Both the position numbers and the translations under genes were made by a program. 64,000 nucleotides of DNA from CAYMKL01 sp964390805 (lineage in GTDB: Bacteria; Chloroflexota; Anaerolineae; VGOG01): the NCBI GenBank assembly GCA_964390805.1, contig CAYMKL010000001.1, forward strand, positions 1-64,000, read 5' to 3'. This document shows, piece after piece, positions 50,897 through 58,608 of this stretch. The notes under the pieces were generated by a model. That model saw nothing but the letters and a program-made list of their open reading frames with translations. It was not told where the DNA came from and searched no databases. The first letter of the stretch is position 1. Each line of letters begins with the position of its first letter.

Positions 50897-51874
50897 ATGC
50901 GAGTGAAGGTGGCTGTGATCCAGCAAGCACCGGTGTTCTTGAACATTGAGCAGAGTCTTCTCAAAGCGCGTGATCTCACTGAGGAGGCAGTCAATCAAGG
51001 GGCAGAGGTTGTCGTCTTCCCTGAAACCTGGCTACCTGGTTACCCTGTGTGGTTGGATTTCTCGCCGAAAGCCGCTCTTTGGGACTATCCTCCAGCCAAA
51101 GCCCTGTACCGCTTGCTGGTCGAGAACTCCATTTGCATGGGCGACAGACATCTTGAGTCACTGCTTCACATCGCCAGGAAGACCGGCGCCTATCTTGTGA
51201 TGGGAGCGCACGAGCGTCTGGGGGGCACGCTTTACAACACCATGATCTACGTTGATCGAGCCGGCCAGGGATACCAGATACATCGCAAGCTCATTCCCAC
51301 CTATACCGAGCGGATGGTCTGGGGTCGGGGAGATGGGAGCACCCTGCGTGTCCTGAACACCGAGTATGGGAATCTTGGGGGGCTGATCTGCTGGGAGCAC
51401 TGGATGCCTTTGGCCAGGGCCGCCATGCACGCTCAGTACGAAGCCATTCACGTAGCGCAATGGCCAGCGGTGAAGGAACTACACCAGCTTGCCAGCAGAC
51501 ACTACGCTTTCGAGGGACAGTGCTTTGTCCTCGCCGCAGGGTGCATCCTGAGTCGCGGAGAGATCCTCAATGGCTATCGCTCCCTGGCGCTTTCCAATGA
51601 CGAGGCCATTGAGATTCTGGAAGCGATTCCGGGCGACGACGATGATCTGATCCTGAATGGCGGAAGCGCCGTTATCGGCCCTGATGGGAACTATCTCGCC
51701 GGGCCGGTCTACGATGAAACCTGCACCATCTACGCTGAGCTTGAGTTGGGGCGTATCACGGAGGGGCATCTCGTTCTGGACACCAGTGGTCACTACTCGC
51801 GTCCCGACGTGTTTCGTCTTGAGGTGAACGACCGACCACAGCTGAGGGTAGCTTTCAGGTCTCGCCAGAAGTAG
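50897..51874 (+). CDS. Nitrilase
   Basis: A 325-residue carbon-nitrogen hydrolase of the true nitrilase branch. The triad is in VVVFPETWLPGYPVW (Glu), IHRKLIPTYTERMVWGRGDGS (Lys) and GGLICWEHWMPLARAAMH (Cys); this CWEHWMPL context is typical of nitrilases converting nitriles to carboxylic acids and ammonia. The ATG at 50897 follows GGAG, only 9 nt after the variable-lectin gene's stop, so it is probably cotranscribed. A functional link with that gene is not apparent. Confidence 0.9.
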   Translation: MRVKVAVIQQAPVFLNIEQSLLKARDLTEEAVNQGAEVVVFPETWLPGYPVWLDFSPKAALWDYPPAKALYRLLVENSICMGDRHLESLLHIARKTGAYLVMGAHERLGGTLYNTMIYVDRAGQGYQIHRKLIPTYTERMVWGRGDGSTLRVLNTEYGNLGGLICWEHWMPLARAAMHAQYEAIHVAQWPAVKELHQLASRHYAFEGQCFVLAAGCILSRGEILNGYRSLALSNDEAIEILEAIPGDDDDLILNGGSAVIGPDGNYLAGPVYDETCTIYAELELGRITEGHLVLDTSGHYSRPDVFRLEVNDRPQLRVAFRSRQK

Positions 51875-52111
51875 CCCGCCTCTAGCAGCTCATTCTGCGA
51901 CTGGCTCGCTCGAATATCAAACAGAGGCGTGACTAACCCAACCTGCTCAGCCTGGACTGCCAAGCCTGTGGTGAGCGCAGCCGAACCATCCAGGCCCATG
52001 ACGGCCTGTGCAGACGGGAATCTGGCTTGCCAAGCCGCTGGACGTGGCCGTCTAGCGGGAGCCTGGATAGTCACACAGAGGCAACATTGCAAACATGGAG
52101 GTGGAGTCCAC
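51875..52111. other. Non-coding gap with short palindromes
   Basis: 237 nt between nitrilase and the next gene. It contains imperfect inverted repeats around CCTGGACTGCCAAGCC and GGCTTGCCAAGCC, resembling the REP-like family at 30251, and an open frame that is not supported by codon content. I see no promoter close to consensus. Confidence 0.4.
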
Positions 52112-52795
52112 ATGGGACGAAGGAAGCAATCGCGGGGGAAGTGCGCCTTTTGTGCGCGGGAAATGACCAAAGGTGGTTTGACCAGACACTTGCGAACATG
52201 TTCGCACCGCCAAGAAGCCATTAGCGCTGCCAACCAAAAGCCTGGCCAAGAGCAAAGGTTGTATCATTTGCAGGTGCAGGACGCCTGGCGAGGCGATTAC
52301 TGGCTGCATTTGGAGATGAAAGGCTCCGCAACATTGCGAGATCTGGATAAATACTTGCGGGCCATTTGGCTGGAGTGCTGTGGACATCTGAGCCAGTTTT
52401 CCATAGGGGGCTGGAGTGGCGGGGAGATTGGAAAGAATAGACGGGTAGAGGAAGTCTTTGAGCCGGGGGTGGAGTTGACGCACATCTATGACTTCGGGAC
52501 CTCGTCAGAAACGTTGGTCAAAGCGGTGGGAGTGCGGAAGGGGAAACCGCTAACTCGTCATCCTATTGCGCTGCTGGCCCGCAACGACCCGCCAGAAGCC
52601 TATTGTATGGAGTGCGAGCGACCAGCCACCTGGCTGTGTGTAGAGTGCATGTACGAACTGGACGAATCGGGGACGCTGTGTGATGAGCACGTTGAAGATC
52701 ATCCGTGTGAGGACTACGGGGAGCCGATACCGTTGGTGAACTCACCCAGGGTGGGGATGTGTGGATACTGTGGGCCAGCGGAGCCGCCGTATTGA
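52112..52795 (+). CDS. pRiA4b ORF-3-like (IS1096 TnpR-type) protein flanked by zinc-finger motifs
   Basis: A 227-residue protein from ATG 52112, after GGTGGAG at 5 nt. It starts with a zinc-finger-like CAFCAREMTKGGLTRHLRTC, continues with the pRiA4b ORF-3 fold (YHLQVQDAWRGDYWLHLEMKG ... LRDLDKYLRAIWLECCGHLSQF ... YDFGTSSE) and ends with a Cys/His-rich part (CMECERPATWLCVEC ... CDEHVEDHPC ... CGYCGP). The family is named from mobile elements but its function is unknown. The three parts together suggest a nucleic-acid or protein-binding adaptor. Confidence 0.8.
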   Translation: MGRRKQSRGKCAFCAREMTKGGLTRHLRTCSHRQEAISAANQKPGQEQRLYHLQVQDAWRGDYWLHLEMKGSATLRDLDKYLRAIWLECCGHLSQFSIGGWSGGEIGKNRRVEEVFEPGVELTHIYDFGTSSETLVKAVGVRKGKPLTRHPIALLARNDPPEAYCMECERPATWLCVECMYELDESGTLCDEHVEDHPCEDYGEPIPLVNSPRVGMCGYCGPAEPPY

Positions 52796-52818
52796 AGGGG
52801 GCTCCGCCCAGTCAACGC

Positions 52819-52950
52819 CAGTAAGCTAAGACCTGACAGGTTTCCGAAAGGTATCGTTTTCAGCTAGATTCGACCTGATTCTGGACACATTTGCGTCGAG
52901 AAGTGGCTTGTGAAACCTGTCAGGTCTGGGATGGACAACTTAACTTACTG
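52819..52950. repeat. MITE-like inverted-repeat element
   Basis: Outer arms CAGTAAGCTAA (52819-52829) and TTAACTTACTG (52940-52950) pair with one mismatch; inner arms AGACCTGACAGGTTTC (52829-52844) and GAAACCTGTCAGGTCT (52912-52927) pair perfectly. The 132-bp element has no coding capacity. To its right, 52976-53150 carries further GC-rich hairpins (GGGGCTCCGC... / ...AGCCCC) and no convincing gene. Confidence 0.75.
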
Positions 52951-53200
52951 ACATTGGCCGCCCAGTGATGACTAGTGCCCTTTCACAAAACAGACCTTGA
53001 CTTTTCAGGCGGCGTCCGCCAGGGGCTCCGCTCCGCTCAAGCCCCTGGCTCAGTCTACAAAGCCCCGGTGGGGCTGGGTTTGACAGGCCATAGGCCTTTG
53101 TACACTGAGCCTGACGGCTTCAGCCCCAGGCGGGGTGGCGACGGGAAGTCAACTTTTACTGCATGAAAAAGCACTAGCCGCTTTAATCAGAGCAAATGAA

Positions 53201-53866
53201 ATGAAACTGAAGATCAGCAAAAAGAAATGTCTTGCATTTATCAGTGCCGTTGGCTTTGGCGGCGCGCTGTTTCTGCTATTCGCCAACTTACACATTGATG
53301 GGTTTGGAGAATACGTCGCCACAGATTTCAATGATTTGCCATACAACAAGGTAGGGCTGTTACTTGGTACCAGTAGATACGCTTACGGGCGCCCTAACTT
53401 GTATTTTGTGAATCGAATAAACGCTGCCGCTGAACTATATCGGGCGGGGAAAGTCGAATCTATCCTTGTGAGCGGCGACAATTCGAGGGTTTCTTATAAC
53501 GAACCTCAGGATATGAAAGAAGCGCTCATCGCCGCAGGTGTCAATGTCGAAGACATTTATCTGGATTATGCGGGGTTTTCGACCCTGGATTCTGTGGTGC
53601 GGGCAAGTGAAGTGTTTCATGTCAAGTCGCTGACAGTCATCAGCCAACAGTTCCATTGTGAAAGAGCGATTTACATAGCTCGTGCGCATGGCATCAACGC
53701 GGCAGGTTACGCAGCAAAAGATGTATTCGGAGCTTCAGCGACGAGAGTTAAGTTTAGAGAATACCTGGCCAGGGCAAAGGCGGTAATGGACGTCGCTATC
53801 ATTGGCACAGAGCCAACGTATTATGGCGACGACCCCTATGAAATCGGTTCCTACGAGGAGGGATAA
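53201..53866 (+). CDS. sanA: SanA/YdcF-type (DUF218) membrane-anchored protein
   Basis: A 221-residue protein from ATG 53201. An N-terminal membrane anchor (CLAFISAVGFGGALFLLFANL) precedes a DUF218 domain with VGLLLGTSRYAYGRPNLYFVNRINAAAELY, ILVSGDN and the sequence ISQQFHCERAIYIAR. The family includes SanA, involved in envelope barrier function, and YdcF. An ATG at 53135 would add a non-conserved leader; ribosome sites are poor at both. The stop overlaps the next ATG by one base (TAATG), so translation is coupled to the hydrolase downstream. AT content is a little higher than in neighbours. Confidence 0.85.
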   Translation: MKLKISKKKCLAFISAVGFGGALFLLFANLHIDGFGEYVATDFNDLPYNKVGLLLGTSRYAYGRPNLYFVNRINAAAELYRAGKVESILVSGDNSRVSYNEPQDMKEALIAAGVNVEDIYLDYAGFSTLDSVVRASEVFHVKSLTVISQQFHCERAIYIARAHGINAAGYAAKDVFGASATRVKFREYLARAKAVMDVAIIGTEPTYYGDDPYEIGSYEEG

Positions 53867-54576
53867 TGTCGCTACGTACATGTGATGAAGCGGCGGCTGC
53901 TCAACAGCAATTTGAAACAGACGTGATTCCAACGTCGGCCGGAGACCTGAAGATCACTTTCCTGGGTCATGGAAGCTTGATGTTGGCTTTCGATGGGAAG
54001 ACCATCTACGTTGATCCGTACAGCAGGGTAGCGGACTACTCGAAGCTCCCCGAAGCGGATGTCATTCTGATCACCCACGAACACCGCGACCACCTTGATC
54101 TGCAAGCCTTGGCGAAGGTGCGAACGGAAAGGACGGTGGTGGTATTGACCGAGACCTGCGCCAGACAGGTCGAAGGTGGAATTGTGATGCAGAATGGGGA
54201 TGAGCGCATTGTTGACGGGATGCGGGTTGAGGCGGTGCCGGCCTACAATCTCGTCCATAAACGCGAGACCGGACAGCCCTTCCACCCCAAAGGCATCGGA
54301 AATGGATACATCGTGACCTTTGGCGATAAGCGGGTGTATTTCGCTGGGGATACAGAGAACATCCCCGAGATGAAGAGGCTTCACGGCATCCACTGCGCAT
54401 TTCTGCCCATGAACCTGCCGTACACCATGACGCCGGAGATGGTGGCCGATGCTGTGAAAGCATTTCAACCGAACATCCTGTATCCCTATCATTATGGGAA
54501 CACCGACACCTCGAAGCTTGAGGATCTGCTGCGAGAGGAGAAGGGAATCGAGGTGCGCATCCGAAAGCTGGCGTAA
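53866..54576 (+). CDS. MBL-fold metal-dependent hydrolase (UPF0173-like)
   Basis: A 236-residue metallo-beta-lactamase-fold protein with LKITFLGHGSLMLAFDGKTIYVDPY, ILITHEHRDHLDL (HxHxDH), VYFAGDTENIPEM and a final HYGNTD. This arrangement matches the YtnP/UPF0173/UlaG-like branch, which acts on small phosphate or lactone substrates. It is coupled to the SanA-like gene upstream (1-nt overlap). Function not known. Confidence 0.85.
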   Translation: MSLRTCDEAAAAQQQFETDVIPTSAGDLKITFLGHGSLMLAFDGKTIYVDPYSRVADYSKLPEADVILITHEHRDHLDLQALAKVRTERTVVVLTETCARQVEGGIVMQNGDERIVDGMRVEAVPAYNLVHKRETGQPFHPKGIGNGYIVTFGDKRVYFAGDTENIPEMKRLHGIHCAFLPMNLPYTMTPEMVADAVKAFQPNILYPYHYGNTDTSKLEDLLREEKGIEVRIRKLA

Positions 54577-54602
54577 CGGGATGGGCGATTGAGGGCCTTT
54601 TC

Positions 54603-56009
54603 ATGCACGTGGCTTTGGTGAACACGAACCGCATACAGCCTCCCATAGCGCCCATCGGTCTGGAATACGTGGCTGAAGCCCTGAACGCCGCAGGACACCA
54701 CGTTGAGATCCTCGACCTTTGCTGGGTGGATGATGGGGATGCTGCCATAGCTGGCTTCTTCAATGATGATGGAGCAGACTTCGGCCTGGTCGGAGTGACG
54801 CTGCGCAACACGGACGATAGTGTGTTCACCAGTCGTCATTCGTTTCTCGATGAGTTTGCCGATGTGGTCAACACAATCCGGCAGCATACGAATGCCCTGA
54901 TCGTGCTTGGCGGCGTGGGATTCTCCATCATGCCTGAGCAAGTCCTGGCGCTCTGTGAGGCGGATGCAGGCGTGTGGGGGGATGGAGAGTTTGCTCTCGT
55001 AGAGCTGGCAGACAGGCTGGAAGAAGAACGAGAATGGCGTGATTTGCCGAATCTGATTTGGCGTGGCGATGGCAGGTGGCATCGGAATCCGCCTTCCAAT
55101 CCGCCCCTGACAGACCTTCCCCCGATGAGCCGAAGCTGGGTTGACAACCGTCGCTATTTCCGCGAAGGGGGGCAAGCCGGCATCGAGACCAAACGCGGCT
55201 GTCCTGGCCAGTGTATCTACTGTGCCGACCCGCTAGCGAAGGGAAAACAGATACGAACCCGACCGGCGGAAGCTGTGGTTGATGAACTGGAAAGACTTCT
55301 CGAACAGGGCATTGACCACATCCACACCTGCGATAGCGAGTTCAATGCGCCGCAATGGCACGCCTCTCGGGTGTGTGAGGAGATCATCCGCCGCGATCTC
55401 GGCGACAGACTCCGTTGGTACGCCTACTGCTCGCCGGTTCCGTTCTCACGGGAACTGGCCAGGCTGATGCGTCGGGCCGGATGTGTGGGCATCAACTTCG
55501 GGGTGGACAACGGCGACGAGGAGATGTTGAGACGGTTGAGACGGGGTTTCACGCCAGATGACATCTTTGATGCGGCGCGCTCGTGCCAGGAGGCGGGCAC
55601 AGCGGTCATGTTCGACCTGTTGCTCGGCTCGCCAGGGGAGACCAGGGAGAGCCTAGGGCACACGATTGAGCTGATGCAGCGAGCTGAGCCAGACCGAGTC
55701 GGCGTCGCCCTGGGCGTGCGGGTCTATCCGGGCACGGAGCTGGCAGACCTGGTGTTGCGAGAGGAACCGATAGAGGGTCTCCTCGGCGGGGACGACGTGT
55801 CAGAGCCTTTCTATTTCCTCGAGCCGAGAATCGCATCCTTCGCTTTTCAGCTACTTGATGACCTCATCGGCGATGACCGGCGGTTTTTCTTTTTCGATCC
55901 ATCCAGGCCCGACAGAGATTACAACTACGACGACAATCAACGGCTGGTGGACGCCATCAGGAAGGGATATCGTGGAGCATACTGGGATATTCTCCGCAGG
56001 TACGAATGA
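54603..56009 (+). CDS. B12-binding-type radical SAM protein
   Basis: A 468-residue class B-like radical SAM protein. The N-terminal domain (VALVNTNRIQPPIAPIGLEYVAEALNAAGHHVEILDL) has the fold-pattern of cobalamin-binding domains, though the DxHxxG ligand motif is not evident. The SAM cluster motif is KRGCPGQCIYCADP, followed by HIHTCDSEFNAP. ATG 54603 follows GAGG at 8 nt. Relatives methylate or rearrange carbon skeletons, lipids or natural products. Neighbours give no pathway, so the substrate is unknown. Confidence 0.83.
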   Translation: MHVALVNTNRIQPPIAPIGLEYVAEALNAAGHHVEILDLCWVDDGDAAIAGFFNDDGADFGLVGVTLRNTDDSVFTSRHSFLDEFADVVNTIRQHTNALIVLGGVGFSIMPEQVLALCEADAGVWGDGEFALVELADRLEEEREWRDLPNLIWRGDGRWHRNPPSNPPLTDLPPMSRSWVDNRRYFREGGQAGIETKRGCPGQCIYCADPLAKGKQIRTRPAEAVVDELERLLEQGIDHIHTCDSEFNAPQWHASRVCEEIIRRDLGDRLRWYAYCSPVPFSRELARLMRRAGCVGINFGVDNGDEEMLRRLRRGFTPDDIFDAARSCQEAGTAVMFDLLLGSPGETRESLGHTIELMQRAEPDRVGVALGVRVYPGTELADLVLREEPIEGLLGGDDVSEPFYFLEPRIASFAFQLLDDLIGDDRRFFFFDPSRPDRDYNYDDNQRLVDAIRKGYRGAYWDILRRYE

Positions 56010-56033
56010 TTTGCCTAATGGCCCAGGAGATAG

Positions 56034-56159
56034 GCTTGCGTATTTGATGTCACAAAGCCGCTCTACGCCCAGGTCATCGAGCCAGGCACACGCGCTGGCG
56101 TGTACGGTCGCTTCGTGCAGCTGCACAAAATGCCCGAACTGAGCGACCTGAGAACCTAG
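56034..56159 (+). pseudogene. Possible coding fragment ahead of the DUF3800 gene
   Basis: An open stretch of 41 codons between two stop codons reads FDVTKPLYAQVIEP and ends FVQLHKMPELSDLRT, finishing with TAG directly before the DUF3800 ATG. It has protein-like composition but no start codon in a sensible place, so it looks like the tail of a deleted gene that once preceded the DUF3800 gene. Confidence 0.4.
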
Positions 56160-56786
56160 ATGCTGTTTGCTTTCGGAGACGAGTCGGGGACGCCCAACCC
56201 GGCAAGCGAGGAACAATTCTTCACCGTGGCGCTGCTTGTGGTGCAAAATCCGCGCCACATAGAAACACTCGTCCGTCGGACACGCCGATCGCTGCGCAGG
56301 CGCGCTCGAACCAGCGAGTTGAAGGCTGCTCGCTCGCACCCACGAGTCATCCGGCGTTTCCTGACCAAGTTAGCTGGTATCGAGTGCGAGATCTACGTTA
56401 CGGTAGTGGATAAGCAAGGCATCGCCCCGCAACACAGCGAAGTGGTATACCGTGCGGCGGTGGCGCGAGTCGTCCGCCATTGCGTCGAACGCCACCCTCA
56501 AGTCAACTTGTGCCTGGACAAGCGATACACTAACCGCACCCAACGAGTACAACTCGAGCAAGCCATACGCGGGGCCATTGCTCATGTGCCTATGCAAATC
56601 GTGTTGATCCAACAATCAGATTCGTGGGCAATGCCTGGGTTACAAGCAGTAGATTTCGTGGCTTGGTCTTTTGAGCAGAAGCACGGGTTGGGCGAGGGCT
56701 GGGCAGCACAGATCATTGCCGACAAGGTCATCGTGGAGGAAAAGGTACGAGGAACAAAAATAGCGGCTCTGCCTGGGGGCCGATAA
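56160..56786 (+). CDS. DUF3800 domain protein
   Basis: A 208-residue protein starting MLFAFGDESGTPNP, with the DESG acidic motif that begins DUF3800 proteins, a central LCLDKRYTNRTQRVQLEQAI and a C-terminal QAVDFVAWSFEQKHGLG. The family is thought to have an RNase H-like fold and is common in defence islands and mobile elements, but no activity is established to my knowledge. Its ATG abuts the stop of the upstream fragment. It fits the accessory character of this region. Confidence 0.82.
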   Translation: MLFAFGDESGTPNPASEEQFFTVALLVVQNPRHIETLVRRTRRSLRRRARTSELKAARSHPRVIRRFLTKLAGIECEIYVTVVDKQGIAPQHSEVVYRAAVARVVRHCVERHPQVNLCLDKRYTNRTQRVQLEQAIRGAIAHVPMQIVLIQQSDSWAMPGLQAVDFVAWSFEQKHGLGEGWAAQIIADKVIVEEKVRGTKIAALPGGR

Positions 56787-56878
56787 CCACCGCCAACTAG
56801 TGGGCGGAGTGAGGTGTTCTACGAACACCCAGCCGATCCAGGACCTACAATACCGCTACTTGCTTGAATTATACTACC

Positions 56879-56898
56879 ACTTGACATTAAAGTCAAGT
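56879..56898. promoter_or_regulatory. Palindromic operator-like site
   Basis: ACTTGAC-ATTAAA-GTCAAGT: two 7-nt perfect arms around 6 nt, located 5 nt before the small open frame at 56903. The size suits a dimeric regulator. A TATACT box lies just upstream (56870-56875). Confidence 0.5.
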
Positions 56899-56902
56899 TT
56901 CG

Positions 56903-57139
56903 ATGAAAGATGAGCAAGGTGTTGGTCTTGCTGAGCAAACTGAAAGCTCAAGCCGCCCTCGCAGCCTCAACCACACCGACACCCTCACCGACACCCTCAC
57001 CGACACCCTCACGGCCAGCCGTTCCCTGACTCGCCTAGAGAGCCTGGGACTGCTGCAGCGTTCCGAGCAACGTCGCGGGCCGGGCGTCTACTACACACTG
57101 GCCGGGGAAGCAGCAAAACCCTCGCTTTGGCAAGTTTGA
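56903..57139 (+). CDS. Small ORF with winged-helix-like C-terminus, possibly degenerate
   Basis: A 78-codon frame. Its middle is a tandem repeat (ACCCTCACCGAC repeated about three times, giving TDTLTDTLTDTLT); the following SLTRLESLGLLQRSEQ...GVYYTLAGEAA looks like the recognition helix and wing of a winged-helix regulator. In the +2 frame a start at 56911 gives MSKVLVLLSKLKA and a PTPS repeat. The true product may therefore be a regulator disrupted by repeat expansion. The operator-like palindrome immediately upstream supports a regulatory origin. Low confidence that it is functional. Confidence 0.3.
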   Translation: MKDEQGVGLAEQTESSSRPRSLNHTDTLTDTLTDTLTASRSLTRLESLGLLQRSEQRRGPGVYYTLAGEAAKPSLWQV

Positions 57140-57208
57140 ACTGCTGAACCAATCGCCATTTCGCCAGTCCTGTCTAACCAGGAAATACAACAATCAGGAG
57201 GTACAAAA

Positions 57209-58368
57209 ATGACTATGACACACTTTACCCAAACCATCCGCAGGCGACCGATGGTTCTACGCCTGCTGCTGGCAGTGTCCCTCTTGGCTGTCCTGGGTAA
57301 CGCAGCGGGGGTGAACGCAGCCGCACCGAGACACGTGCTGGTGCTCAACTCTTACCACCAGGGGCTGAGTTGGACGGACAGCATCGTTGAGGGAATCGAG
57401 TCTGTATTGGGAGGAGACTCAGACCTTGAGCTGCACATCGAGTACATGGACACCAAACGCCTGTACAACGCCTGTACGATGAGGGGTATCTTCAGAAGCT
57501 GTATGAATTGTACCAGTACAAATACAGCCAGATGCAGTTCGAGGTGGTGATCGTCAGTGACAACAACGCCTTTGAATTCCTGCACCAGCATTACGACGAG
57601 CTATTCCCAGGCACACCAGTGGTGTTCTGTGGCATCAACGATTTCAGGGACTCCATGCTGGAAGGATACGATTTGTACACCGGGGTGGTAGAGGTGACCG
57701 ATATCCAGAGCACGCTCGAAATCGCCCTGCAACTGCACCCCAACGTGGCCCAGGTCGCGGTGGTGAACGATCGCACCTCCACAGGAGTCGCCCTGGAAAG
57801 CGAGTTGCAGGCGATGCTCCCACGTTTTGAGGCCTCGACAGAGTTCGTCCTCATCGAAGACCTGGACATGGCGGAGGTTCAGGCCCAGGTGAAGACTCTG
57901 CCTGCCGACAGCCTCATCCTGTTGCTGGTGCTCAACCGCGACGCGTCGGGGCAGTTCTTCACCTACGAGGAGAGCCTGGCCCGAATCTCCAGTGTGACCA
58001 CTTTACCGATCTATGGCTTATGGGACTTCTATCTGGGTGGCGGCATTGTCGGCGGCAAGCTGGCCAGCGGCTTCCACCAGGGCGAGGCGGCGGCCATGAT
58101 CGCGCAGCGCATCCTGGGGGGAGAAGCTGTGGGGGATATCCCAGTCGTTAAGGAAAGCCCCAACCGCTACATGTTCGACTATGAGCAAATGCAGCGCTTC
58201 GGCCTGAAGTCCTCGGCCTTGCCGGCCGATAGCATCGTCATCAACGTACCCGACACGTTCTATGATCGCTACAGGACGTTGATCTGGGGTTCACTGGGCA
58301 TCGTCGCCGTGCTGATCTTGATTGTCTCCACCCTGCTGGTCAGCATCACCCAGCGCAGGCGGGCGTAG
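57209..58368 (+). pseudogene. Frameshifted ABC-type substrate-binding sensor, lacking its signalling domain
   Basis: ATG 57209 follows AGGAGGT. The first frame gives a signal peptide and VLVLNSYHQGLSWTDSIVEGIESVL, typical of periplasmic ABC_sub_bind sensor domains; it goes out of frame at about 57467. The second frame continues with YDEGYLQKLYELYQYKYSQ, QFEVVIVSDNNAFEFL through a membrane helix (LIWGSLGIVAVLILIVSTLLV) and stops at QRRRA. The frameshift is an exact 11-nt tandem duplication (AACGCCTGTAC at 57456-57466 and 57467-57477); removing one copy restores the frame. The stop falls where such proteins usually continue into PAS/histidine-kinase domains, so the signalling part is lost as well. 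Confidence 0.75.
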
Positions 58369-58405
58369 GAGGCACATTCAACAGCAGGCAATGAGTACAG
58401 GAAAC

Positions 58406-58446
58406 AAGAGCCGCGGTCAAGCGCCTGACTGCGGCTCTTTGTTTTC
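58406..58446 (+). terminator. Rho-independent terminator
   Basis: AAGAGCCGC (58406-58414) pairs with GCGGCTCTT (58431-58439), extended by GGTCA/TGACT, followed by TGTTTTC. It lies 38 nt after the truncated sensor's stop. Confidence 0.8.
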
Positions 58447-58499
58447 ACGCAGAGTTCACATGAAATTCACGTTGTTTTCACCCACTATTTGCTGTAATC

Positions 58500-58508
58500 T
58501 GCTATAAT
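58500..58508 (+). promoter_or_regulatory. Extended -10 promoter
   Basis: TGCTATAAT (TGn plus a perfect TATAAT) lies about 95 nt upstream of the second variable-lectin gene. No good -35 at 16-18 nt, which suits an extended -10 promoter. Confidence 0.6.
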
Positions 58509-58608
58509 GCAAGCGTTTCACCAAGTTTGAGCAAGTCTGAAATCATTTCACCCGTTTTATGGACAGGCTCTTCAGCAATCAGGGTTCTTTCGAAAAGAAG
58601 CTGTGAAA

